Source: Candidatus Gastranaerophilales bacterium (GTDB lineage: Bacteria; Cyanobacteriota; Vampirovibrionia; Gastranaerophilales; Gastranaerophilaceae). Taken from it: 6,305 nucleotides of DNA. The DNA is taken from positions 1-6,305 of the forward strand of contig CALUUL010000088.1 of assembly GCA_944323945.1 (NCBI GenBank), written 5' to 3'. Below the pieces are notes generated by a model. The model searched no databases. It was not told the DNA's origin and was given only the letters and a program-made list of their open reading frames with translations. This document shows positions 1 through 5,751 of this stretch, one piece after another. Each line of letters begins with the position of its first letter. Within the stretch, counting starts at the first letter, position 1. A program made the translations under genes and the position numbers.

Positions 1-1
1 A

Positions 2-760
2 TTTACTTGTAAAAAGATAAATGATTTTGGTGATGTAGATGTTGGAGAATATACTATTAAATATAAGTATCGAGATAGTGAAAAGACACTTAAATTAATA
101 GTAAAAGATACAACAGCACCAGAAATTAAATTAAGAAATAGTGCTAATATTTTTGAAAATGATGTTATTGATTATGATAGTCTGGTAAGTGTTGATGATT
201 TATCATCTTATAAAACAAGTTATGACGATTCAGCTGTTAATTATAATACACCGGGTAGTTATATTGCTAAGTATATAGTTGAAGATAAATATGGTAATAA
301 AAATGAAGTTGAAATACCGGTAACAGTTAATCAATTATTGTTGCAAACAACATCACCAGCAAGTATTTCTTTAAGTCCTGAAGGGACATCTAAGTTTGAA
401 GTTTCAACTAACTGCAACAGTGCTATTTTTTATAATTCAAGTAATCCAAATGTTGCTAGCGTTGATAATGCAGGAAATATTATTGCTAAGAGTGCTGGAA
501 GTGCAACGATAACAGCAACAGTTAAAGGAAAACAAGTTTCTACTAATGTTGTAGTAACTAATCCAAAACCGGTTAATAATTATCAAAGCAATTTGCCAGT
601 AAATAAAAATGATGATGTAACATATACTGTATATAAAACCCGGACTGGTGATTGTTATCATCGTAGTAGTTGTCGTTATCTTTCTAGAAGCTGTATACCG
701 GTTTCTAGAAGCAGTGCAATTAGTCAAGGATTAAGAGCTTGTAGTGTATGTAATCCATAA
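2..760 (+). CDS. Secreted/surface protein, C-terminal part: Ig-like domains plus Cys-rich zinc-binding-like module (5' end outside window)
   Basis: The reading frame is open from the left edge, so only the last 252 residues are seen; the TTG at 338 is internal and not a start. Visible residues about 1-35 look like the end of an Ig-like/cadherin-like repeat, closing with the linker DTTAP. Residues about 36-112 form a second repeat of the kind ending in PGSY...Y.V.DKYGN. Residues about 120-186 resemble a bacterial Ig-like group 2 (BIG2) domain (NPNVASVDNAGNIIAKSAGSATI split over the core strands). After an Asn/Pro-rich linker, residues 209-252 form a compact module with the pattern YHRSSCRYL ... 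A...G...ACSVCNP. C218, H220, C224, C247 and C250 are candidate metal ligands, and C231 is an extra Cys. Such modules often end secreted Gram-positive proteins and recall the Ada-type zinc site. Role inferred: extracellular adhesion or wall-associated function. No LPXTG anchor is visible, and the substrate is unknown. Confidence 0.8.
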   Translation, partial: FTCKKINDFGDVDVGEYTIKYKYRDSEKTLKLIVKDTTAPEIKLRNSANIFENDVIDYDSLVSVDDLSSYKTSYDDSAVNYNTPGSYIAKYIVEDKYGNKNEVEIPVTVNQLLLQTTSPASISLSPEGTSKFEVSTNCNSAIFYNSSNPNVASVDNAGNIIAKSAGSATITATVKGKQVSTNVVVTNPKPVNNYQSNLPVNKNDDVTYTVYKTRTGDCYHRSSCRYLSRSCIPVSRSSAISQGLRACSVCNP

Positions 761-804
761 ATATAAAATTATTCAAATATGAAAAGGGGAGATTTTTACC
801 ATTT

Positions 805-826
805 TGAATTCCGATATCGGAATTCA
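805..826. repeat. Perfect 22-bp palindrome next to the left end of the RIT element
   Basis: The core ATTCCGATATCGGAAT extends to 11 bp per arm with no spacer and no mismatch. It lies 5 bp outside the left terminal repeat. Its half-site ATTCCGATA also occurs in the outer part of both terminal repeats, and ATTCCGA occurs in their inner parts. It has no T-run, so it is not a standard terminator. It may be the target recognised by the recombinases or an extra recombinase-binding site. No copy lies beside the right end. Confidence 0.8.
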
Positions 827-831
827 GAGAG

Positions 832-938
832 ATATCCCGACTTTCTAAAGATTCCGATAAATAAAAACATAAGACCAACTATCTTTGATGATAATTGGTC
901 TTTTTTGATGTGAACTGATTAAAATGTCGGAATCTTTT
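832..938. repeat. Left terminal inverted repeat of the RIT element (107 bp)
   Basis: It matches the reverse complement of 4197-4303 at 105 of 107 positions without gaps. The two differences are at 910 and 916 (G/A and T/C). It begins ATATCCCGAC. Inside it, AAAGATTCCGA (847-857) is the inverted partner of 927-937, and a hairpin at 871-902 lies between these arms, so the repeat has a nested palindromic structure. The ritC stop codon (937-939) overlaps its inner edge. Confidence 0.95.
871..906 (+). terminator. Intrinsic terminator within the left repeat, reading inward
   Basis: The 13-nt arms 871-883 and 890-902 (AAGACCAACTATC and its partner) pair at 12 of 13 positions around a 6-nt loop and run into a T-tract (901-906). 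On the + strand it would stop transcription from the surface-protein gene before it enters the element as antisense to ritC. On the - strand the same stem pairs fully, with one G-U, but is followed only by ATGTTTTTATTT, so it could be a weaker terminator for the rit operon. Confidence 0.8.
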
Positions 939-1977
939 ATAGACCAAACATTGCCTTTATTATCGCTTCTTTTGAGTATTTAGCTTCTTCTTCGATGTAC
1001 AGCATATCCTTTCCATTCATTGCTTTATCAATTGCTTTCCTCTTCATCTCTGTATCTGCATATGCATAAATTAATGTTGTTTCCAAATTAGAATGTCCTA
1101 GCCATTGACTGATTAGGCTTAGCGAAACTCCATTTTTGTATAGATGCATCGCTCTTGTATGTCTAAACAAATGAGGATGGAGATGAGGAATTTCAAATCC
1201 CAGAGTTCTTAATTCGTTTTCATATTTAGATAAAATTCTATCAACATTATCCGCTGACATCTTATGCTTGAAACCATTATAATTCGTTGAAAATAAATAT
1301 TGTTCATTATCAATTATCTTTTCTTCTTGGAGATATGTTTTTAATATTTTTGTAGCTTGTTTACTTAGTGGAGTCGCACGATATTTTCTTCCTTTACCAA
1401 GAATCTTTATATCACAAACATCTTTATTGAACCTTAGATCTTTCAATTTAAGACTTAGTAATTCATCACAACGACAACCAGTATCATATAATATAGTCAT
1501 AAGACAACAATCTCTTCTACCTTTTCTCTTATTTATATTTGGTTGGGAAAGAATAGCATGAACTTGTTTTATTGATAGTTCTTCTTTCAATTGATTTTTT
1601 TCTGTTTTCATTGGAGTGATGTCCTGTATTTTTGAATAATTCAAAGGATCTATATGACCGTTTTTACATAAATATCCACAGAAAGTTTTTAATTCGCTCA
1701 ATCGCTTATTGATTGTCGTATTTTTATTATTGTTACTTTCGTTTAGCCACTTCATGAATAATATGATATTTTCAGAAGAAAAATCATCAACTGTAATTTT
1801 CCAAATCTCTTTATCTCTTTCGCTTTTTAGAAATTTAAAATATACGCTGAACATATCTTTATAAGATTTAATTGTATTCGGTTGTCGTCTTTTATATTCA
1901 ATCAGATAGGTGTTCAAAAAAGTGTTGCATTCTTGAGCTATTAGTCTGGTCGCTTTACTTATTTTTAGTTTGCTCAT
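937..1977 (-). CDS. ritC: RIT element tyrosine recombinase C
   Basis: This 346-residue protein is the third recombinase of the trio and the closest to XerC/XerD. An N-terminal SAM-like core-binding domain (about 15-110) precedes the catalytic domain (about 130-315). The catalytic set is complete: R169 in DTGCRCDELL, the lysine motif GKGRK (K195/K198), H269 and R272 in HPHLFRHT, H295 in LGHSNLETT, and the nucleophile Y304 nine residues later. About 40 residues follow Y304, a longer tail than in Xer proteins. In such tails a helix can dock onto a neighbouring subunit (family knowledge). The ATG overlaps the ritB stop as ATGA, so translation is probably coupled; only a weak GGGG-type ribosome site lies upstream. 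Expected role: strand cleavage and joining at the element ends with RitA and RitB. Confidence 0.92.
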   Translation of the reverse strand: MSKLKISKATRLIAQECNTFLNTYLIEYKRRQPNTIKSYKDMFSVYFKFLKSERDKEIWKITVDDFSSENIILFMKWLNESNNNKNTTINKRLSELKTFCGYLCKNGHIDPLNYSKIQDITPMKTEKNQLKEELSIKQVHAILSQPNINKRKGRRDCCLMTILYDTGCRCDELLSLKLKDLRFNKDVCDIKILGKGRKYRATPLSKQATKILKTYLQEEKIIDNEQYLFSTNYNGFKHKMSADNVDRILSKYENELRTLGFEIPHLHPHLFRHTRAMHLYKNGVSLSLISQWLGHSNLETTLIYAYADTEMKRKAIDKAMNGKDMLYIEEEAKYSKEAIIKAMFGL

Positions 1978-2933
1978 ATATCATAGCCCCATTTCGGATA
2001 GATTGATTCAAAAAGATCACAATCAATCTTAGCCGCCTTTCTTAAATGTTCAGGTAGCAAATGTATATAATAGAGCGTATGCCTGATATCTGTATGGCCC
2101 ATATAGACTGATAGATATGGTAAAAGCATCGTGATGTCTTCGCTATTATTTATCCATTTTATCAAATTTTCAGTAGCAAACATGTGCCTGAAGCAATAAG
2201 ATCTAAAATTTGGCTTATTAAATCCGGTTTTCTTTTTAAAATGCTTGATACAATAATATAAATCATCTGATGTATATCTTTTTCCATCTGGCTTATCAAA
2301 AAAATAATCATGATATAGCGATACGTGGAGATTCATATAACGATGACAAAGATCAAGCATATCTGAAGACATGATGATATGCCTGTCTCTATATGATTTT
2401 GTTTTTCTTATATAAATATCGCCAAAAGCAAGATCAACATCGATAGTCTTCAGATTCAATACTTCCTGAGGTCTCATACCACAACAATACATCATTCTGT
2501 ATAAAATTGGAAAAACAACTTTTCTATTAGCTCTTCGTTCATACAGATCTTTATCACTATAGGAATCAAGATGATCGAAGAACATCTTAAGCTCCTTATC
2601 ATTTAAAAGATAGGGTATGAATTCAGTCCTTTTTTTCCAATAAGTATAATCTTTATCAGGAATATAAGCTTTACGTCCTGTTTGATTGATGTATTTAGAA
2701 AATGTACGTATTTCAGCAATAGCATTTGCATATGTGTTATGATTATTATGAGGGTGAAGTTTCAAGTATTCTTGTAGCATTTCTTCGGTAACTTCCTCCT
2801 CGTTCCCATAGTTTGAATAAAGAAATTGAGCATATCTTTTTGCATAATTCATAGCATAGCCTGCATATCCTGTACCTATTCGAAATTTAATGAATGATTC
2901 AAAATCATCAAGGATCATCTTGTTTGTCTTCAA
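1974..2933 (-). CDS. ritB: RIT element tyrosine recombinase B (TTG start)
   Basis: This is the middle recombinase, 319 residues from the TTG at 2933. That start is chosen because AAGGAGGTG lies 6 nt upstream, whereas the ATG at 2978 that would add 15 residues lacks a comparable site. Numbering from the TTG, an N-terminal core-binding domain (about 5-85) is followed by the catalytic domain. Visible residues are R154 in CGMRPQEVLNL, a Lys around 177-179 in RKTKSYRDRH, R249 in YCFRHMFAT, H280 in YMGHTDIRH, and the nucleophile Y289 (in LYYIHL). The usual HxxR motif is YxxR here, with Y246 in place of the first His. The gene overlaps ritA by 26 bp and ritC by 4 bp. Expected role: part of a three-recombinase integration/excision complex. 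Whether all three cleave DNA is unknown. Confidence 0.88.
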   Translation of the reverse strand: MKTNKMILDDFESFIKFRIGTGYAGYAMNYAKRYAQFLYSNYGNEEEVTEEMLQEYLKLHPHNNHNTYANAIAEIRTFSKYINQTGRKAYIPDKDYTYWKKRTEFIPYLLNDKELKMFFDHLDSYSDKDLYERRANRKVVFPILYRMMYCCGMRPQEVLNLKTIDVDLAFGDIYIRKTKSYRDRHIIMSSDMLDLCHRYMNLHVSLYHDYFFDKPDGKRYTSDDLYYCIKHFKKKTGFNKPNFRSYCFRHMFATENLIKWINNSEDITMLLPYLSVYMGHTDIRHTLYYIHLLPEHLRKAAKIDCDLFESIYPKWGYDI

Positions 2934-4161
2934 AATAGACACCTCCTTCAATTTGAATTTTTTGAAAATCCAAGGCACATTTCATCACTTTAAATCTATC
3001 ATAGGACATATAGCGATCATCACTAGAAAAGGAAGTATGTCCCAGCATCTGAGAAGCAGTTTTAGAATCAACATTACTGTTTACGAGCTTGGTTGCAAAC
3101 ATTCTCCTTATGGAATGAAGTCCTTGATATTTTTTCACTTCTACATTCAAGATTTTTTTTGAATAATCTTGAATTTGTTTAGTTATAGTAGCATGATTCT
3201 TCATAAGGCGAATAGGTGATGTCAAGGTCATAAAAATATAATCATTATCCTGTGAATCAATAGGTTTTTTTCGATAATTGATGATATATTTTCCTAACAG
3301 GTTTAGAGCTTTATTGGGAATTGGTAAAACCACAGGAATTTGAGTTTTTAATTGTGTAAACATCAGGAGTTGTCTATCCCAGTCAATATTCTGAAATTTT
3401 AAATTAACAGCATCGCATCCTCTTATGCCTGTAAAAGCAGTCAAGCCAACAAAAGCAGCAAAGCGTGAACCGCTAGCACTATTAAGATTCAAAGCATATT
3501 CGATCAATTTAGAAATCTGGTCAGGATCAAAAGGTTCAATTAAACTTTCGTTTCTTCTAGCTTTTATATGTTCAAGATTTAAATTTAAGTGAGCTATTTC
3601 ACAGGATTTAAGATATCTGGTAATCAGATCCAAAGCTTTAATAAAATATCTGATATCTTTGTGCGTCTGCTTATAATCAAAAATGATCTGAATTATTATT
3701 TCATCAGTTAAAGATTCTAATACGATATTCTTTTCTTCCAAATAGCAAAAAAACTTTCTTAAAGAAGCAATAATATATTGGCTAACATTGATCGAAGATG
3801 ATTGAGCAAATGTACAAATTTTTTCAATCATTAAAAGATTTTCTTCACTGGGATTATATTTATATAGGGATTTTCGTCTATAATGACTCTTCGGCTCTAA
3901 TCCTTTAGAAATATCCAACAATATCCTGAGCCATCTTATTCTCGAATTAAATGTGGAGCGAGATAATTGAGAGTTTTCATACATAGATGTATACTCATCA
4001 ATAAGATGAATAATGATTTTAGAATCAAATTCCTTTTTATCAGTAAATAATGGAAGTAACTTATTTTTGTAGAATAATTTAGATGTATATATCCATTTTT
4101 CTGAAAATTGATCCTTTTCTATAAAAGCCATAGCCCTATCAACAACCTCATCTATCGTCAT
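2908..4161 (-). CDS. ritA: RIT element tyrosine recombinase A
   Basis: This is the first and longest recombinase of the trio (417 residues). The N-terminal part (about 1-200) is longer than a single Xer-type core-binding domain and is mostly helical by composition. The catalytic domain covers about 210-395. Visible residues are R247 in TGIRGCDAVNL, K272 in QLKTQIP, H349 and R352 in LHSIRRMFAT, H375 in MLGHTSFSS, and the nucleophile Y384 exactly nine residues after H375. The complete R-K-H-R-H-Y set indicates an active enzyme forming a 3'-phosphotyrosine intermediate (family knowledge). The ATG at 4161 is preceded by a strong AAAGGAGGTG site. It is the promoter-proximal gene, and its end overlaps ritB by 26 bp. 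Confidence 0.92.
   Translation of the reverse strand: MTIDEVVDRAMAFIEKDQFSEKWIYTSKLFYKNKLLPLFTDKKEFDSKIIIHLIDEYTSMYENSQLSRSTFNSRIRWLRILLDISKGLEPKSHYRRKSLYKYNPSEENLLMIEKICTFAQSSSINVSQYIIASLRKFFCYLEEKNIVLESLTDEIIIQIIFDYKQTHKDIRYFIKALDLITRYLKSCEIAHLNLNLEHIKARRNESLIEPFDPDQISKLIEYALNLNSASGSRFAAFVGLTAFTGIRGCDAVNLKFQNIDWDRQLLMFTQLKTQIPVVLPIPNKALNLLGKYIINYRKKPIDSQDNDYIFMTLTSPIRLMKNHATITKQIQDYSKKILNVEVKKYQGLHSIRRMFATKLVNSNVDSKTASQMLGHTSFSSDDRYMSYDRFKVMKCALDFQKIQIEGGVYFEDKQDDP
2934..2948 (-). promoter_or_regulatory. Ribosome binding site that sets the ritB start
   Basis: AAGGAGGTG (2940-2948 on the - strand) lies 6 nt before TTG 2933-2931. The site is inside the ritA reading frame, where it encodes part of the GGVYF tail. 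It would allow reinitiation by ribosomes finishing ritA 26 bp downstream of the ritB start. An in-frame ATG at 2918-2920 is too far from the site. Confidence 0.75.
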
Positions 4162-4190
4162 AATTTCACCTCCTTTCTACTATCATTTTA
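4162..4190 (-). promoter_or_regulatory. ritA ribosome binding site and candidate -10 of the rit operon
   Basis: On the - strand AAAGGAGGTG (4176-4167) lies 5 nt before the ritA ATG and is a near-perfect anti-16S match. Upstream, TAAAAT (4190-4185) fits a -10 box at 5 of 6 positions, just inside the right repeat. No convincing -35 box is seen at 16-18 nt; that region falls in the repeat itself. The ribosome site is secure, the promoter only tentative. Confidence 0.5.
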
Positions 4191-4196
4191 ACAAAA

Positions 4197-4303
4197 AAAA
4201 GATTCCGACATTTTAATCGGTTCATATCAAAAAAGACCAATTATCATCAAAGATAGTTGGTCTTATGTTTTTATTTATCGGAATCTTTAGAAAGTCGGGA
4301 TAT
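4197..4303. repeat. Right terminal inverted repeat of the RIT element (107 bp)
   Basis: This is the reverse complement of 832-938 with two substitutions and no gaps. It contains GATTCCGACA at its inner side (4201-4210) and TATCGGAATC at its outer side (4277-4286), flanking the hairpin at 4233-4264. Its outer tip ends GTCGGGATAT, 12 bp before the stop codon of the flanking dehydrogenase. Any -35 element for the rit operon would have to lie within it. Confidence 0.95.
4229..4264 (-). terminator. Intrinsic terminator within the right repeat, reading inward
   Basis: Read on the - strand, the hairpin 4264-4233 (12 of 13 paired, 6-nt loop) is followed by a T-run ending at 4229. It would stop transcripts leaving the dehydrogenase gene before they reach ritA. 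It probably now serves as that gene's main terminator, since its stop codon is only about 50 bp upstream. It mirrors the hairpin in the left repeat. Confidence 0.8.
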
Positions 4304-4315
4304 AATCTTCCCATT

Positions 4316-5284
4316 TTAATTATATTTTACAATTTTGCGATAACCAGTTGTAAAGTCAACTTCATTTTCTAATGGTTCATTATTATCTAAATGTTTAATA
4401 TTTCTAATTACAAGATTTAAAAAATATTCATGAACACTTTTCCAAACAAAGCCTCCTGAAACATGTGGCGTGATAAATACATTATCATAGTTCCATAAAT
4501 CACTATTTTCAGGATATGGTTCTGGATCGATAACATCAAGAGCTACTCCATAAAGATGATTTAAATCGAGTACTTCTTTTAAATCATTAGTATTAATAGC
4601 TGAACCACGACCAACATTGACTAAAACAGCATCTTTTTTCATTAGTAGCAATCTTTTTTTATTGAATAAATTAATTGTTTCTTGTGATTGTGGCAAACAA
4701 AGAATAACAAAATCACCTTGAGGTAAGATTTCATCTAGTTTATCCATTGTATGTAGTTCATCAACATATTCAGGAATATCAATTAGTGTTCTTTTTAAAC
4801 CAATGACTTTACAATCAAAAGCTTTTAGTCTTTTAGCAATTTCATAACCTAAATCACCTAAACCAACAATAATAACAGTACTATGATAAAGCTCTTTACC
4901 ATTTTTAACTTCTTGCCATAAATGATTATTCATGTTATTAAAATAAGTTTTAAAGTTTTTATTCAAAGCTAAAATCATTCCAATTGTATGTTCACTAATT
5001 GCTTTTCCATAACTGCCACTAGCATTGGCCAATATAATATTGTGATTTAATACTCCTTTTTTTACATAAGTATCACTGCCAGCACTAGCTAATTGAATAG
5101 CTTTTAAATTATCACGATTTAAATCGATTCGCTCAGGTGCGTTACCAATTAACATATCACAATTATCGATCATATCTTGTGTAAGTTTTGCTCCCTTAAC
5201 GAAAGTAAATTGATGATTAGGAAATGTTTTAGTTAAAATATCTTTTTCTTGGTTTGTAAAAGGGGCTAAAGAAAGTATTTTCAT
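4316..5284 (-). CDS. D-isomer-specific 2-hydroxyacid dehydrogenase
   Basis: A full-length 322-residue cytosolic enzyme that would interconvert a 2-oxoacid and a D-2-hydroxyacid with a nicotinamide cofactor. The substrate-binding domain is formed by about 1-95 and the C-terminal end, with the nucleotide-binding domain at about 96-275. The Rossmann motif is GLGDLG (141-146). The catalytic residues of the family are present: R226 in NVGRGSAI, E255 in DVIDPEPYP and H274 in TPHVSGG. The second strand ends in GLKRT (K164, R165) instead of the acidic residue typical of NAD-binding enzymes, which suggests a preference for NADP(H), as in glyoxylate/hydroxypyruvate reductase-like members (inference). 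The ATG is supported by AGGAGG 8 nt upstream. The exact substrate cannot be read from sequence; there is no serA-type ACT domain. Confidence 0.93.
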   Translation of the reverse strand: MKILSLAPFTNQEKDILTKTFPNHQFTFVKGAKLTQDMIDNCDMLIGNAPERIDLNRDNLKAIQLASAGSDTYVKKGVLNHNIILANASGSYGKAISEHTIGMILALNKNFKTYFNNMNNHLWQEVKNGKELYHSTVIIVGLGDLGYEIAKRLKAFDCKVIGLKRTLIDIPEYVDELHTMDKLDEILPQGDFVILCLPQSQETINLFNKKRLLLMKKDAVLVNVGRGSAINTNDLKEVLDLNHLYGVALDVIDPEPYPENSDLWNYDNVFITPHVSGGFVWKSVHEYFLNLVIRNIKHLDNNEPLENEVDFTTGYRKIVKYN

Positions 5285-5345
5285 AAGTTGGACCTCCTAA
5301 TAATATGATGTAATTATTATAACAAATATTTAAACTACTAGTAAA
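5285..5345 (-). promoter_or_regulatory. Promoter and ribosome site of the dehydrogenase gene
   Basis: On the - strand a perfect TATAAT (5321-5316) is preceded by TGT, giving an extended -10 (TGTTATAAT). A weak -35 candidate, TTTACT, lies 18 nt upstream (5345-5340). AGGAGG lies 8 nt before the ATG at 5284. The expected 5' untranslated region is short, about 25 nt, with no obvious structure. Confidence 0.65.
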
Positions 5346-5439
5346 AATATAATTATGATTTAAAATGTAAAATATTTGTTTTTAATAATTATATTATCTA
5401 ATTTATTTATTATAAATTTGTTATTTATTTATTATTTTA

Positions 5440-5468
5440 TTGAAAAATACGACGAATTATCCTATAAT
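5440..5468 (+). promoter_or_regulatory. Strong sigma-A-type promoter upstream of the polysaccharide gene
   Basis: TTGAAA (5440-5445, 5 of 6 to consensus) is separated by exactly 17 nt from a perfect TATAAT (5463-5468). The start point would fall near 5474-5476, giving a leader of about 275 nt before the ATG at 5752. It is divergent from the dehydrogenase promoter. The stretch 5346-5439 between them is almost pure A/T, and I see nothing else in it. Confidence 0.75.
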
Positions 5469-5473
5469 TCGGC

Positions 5474-5538
5474 TATAGTCTGTAATGACTATAATAACAA
5501 TACTTTTAATGAAGTAATCATTGACTAGTGCATGTTAC
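5474..5538 (+). promoter_or_regulatory. Structured 5' leader of the polysaccharide transcript
   Basis: Two hairpins follow the promoter. The first is TATAGTC (5474-5480) with GACTATA (5487-5493), 7 bp perfect with a 6-nt loop. The second is GTAATCAT (5514-5521) with ATGTTAC (5532-5538), 7 bp with one bulged U and a 10-nt loop. A competing 5-bp hairpin is possible at 5508-5522. The second hairpin ends 11 nt before a terminator, an arrangement seen in antitermination or attenuation leaders. No T-box, purine-riboswitch or other known class was recognised by eye. Confidence 0.45.
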
Positions 5539-5549
5539 GGATTTAAGAT

Positions 5550-5614
5550 GGCAATAATTTCCTTTAGTGCGCTCTTTTTTTGGAGAGTGTACTGGGATTT
5601 TATTGCCTTTTTTT
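5550..5614 (+). terminator. Long intrinsic terminator (attenuator candidate) in the polysaccharide leader
   Basis: GGCAATAA (5550-5557) pairs with TTATTGCC (5600-5607) to form the base. After a small internal loop, a TCCT/GGGA-type segment continues the stem. AGTGCGCTCT (5566-5575) pairs with AGAGTGTACT (5584-5593) with two G-U pairs around a T-rich loop. Seven T residues follow at once (5608-5614), then GTTTT. The hairpin ends about 140 nt before the next start codon, so it should stop most transcripts from the 5440-5468 promoter unless read-through is allowed. Confidence 0.8.
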
Positions 5615-5751
5615 GTTTTAAGTAATGCTTTGATGAATAGTTATTAATTAGAGATTAATTAATATTTTAAAGTTAAGGGAATTGTTATTAGAAGATATAT
5701 GGAGGGATAATTTATTGAAGATGACAAGTGGAAAAATAGTGGGGGATAGTT

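Larger units (their letters stand above)
832..4303 (-). mobile_element. Recombinase-in-trio (RIT) element, apparently complete
   Basis: Three overlapping, co-directional tyrosine recombinase genes of about 417, 319 and 346 codons fill the interior. The ends are 107-bp inverted repeats (832-938 and 4197-4303). There is no cargo, no other gene and no frameshift. This matches the RIT class of mobile elements, in which ritA, ritB and ritC, three different tyrosine recombinases, always occur together between inverted repeats. Tn554-like elements differ because their third gene is not a recombinase. Both outer tips read ATAT, so ATAT could be the end of the repeat or a short duplicated or overlap sequence. 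Near-identical ends and intact active sites in ritA and ritC suggest recent activity (inference). The element lies between two convergent host genes. Confidence 0.88.

Noticed and set aside
681..712. Direct repeat TTTCTAGAAGC (681-691 and 702-712)
   Set aside because: It is in coding sequence, spaced by exactly seven codons, and the encoded segment has the normal length for the Cys-rich module; probably chance or codon similarity.
437..727. Open frame of 96 codons on the - strand
   Set aside because: It lies opposite the surface-protein gene, has low-complexity Ile/Thr/Ser-rich composition, and no ribosome site; it is a shadow of the + strand gene.
2890..3162. Open frame of 90 codons on the + strand
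   Set aside because: It lies entirely opposite ritA/ritB, whose frames contain clear recombinase motifs, and has no recognisable domain.
832..4303. Tn554-type transposon or integrative element with cargo
   Set aside because: All three genes are tyrosine recombinases and no accessory, resistance, relaxase or replication gene is present; the long inverted repeats fit RIT better.
5474..5614. T-box riboswitch
   Set aside because: No T-box core sequence, no recognisable specifier loop, and the downstream gene is not an amino-acid or tRNA synthetase gene.
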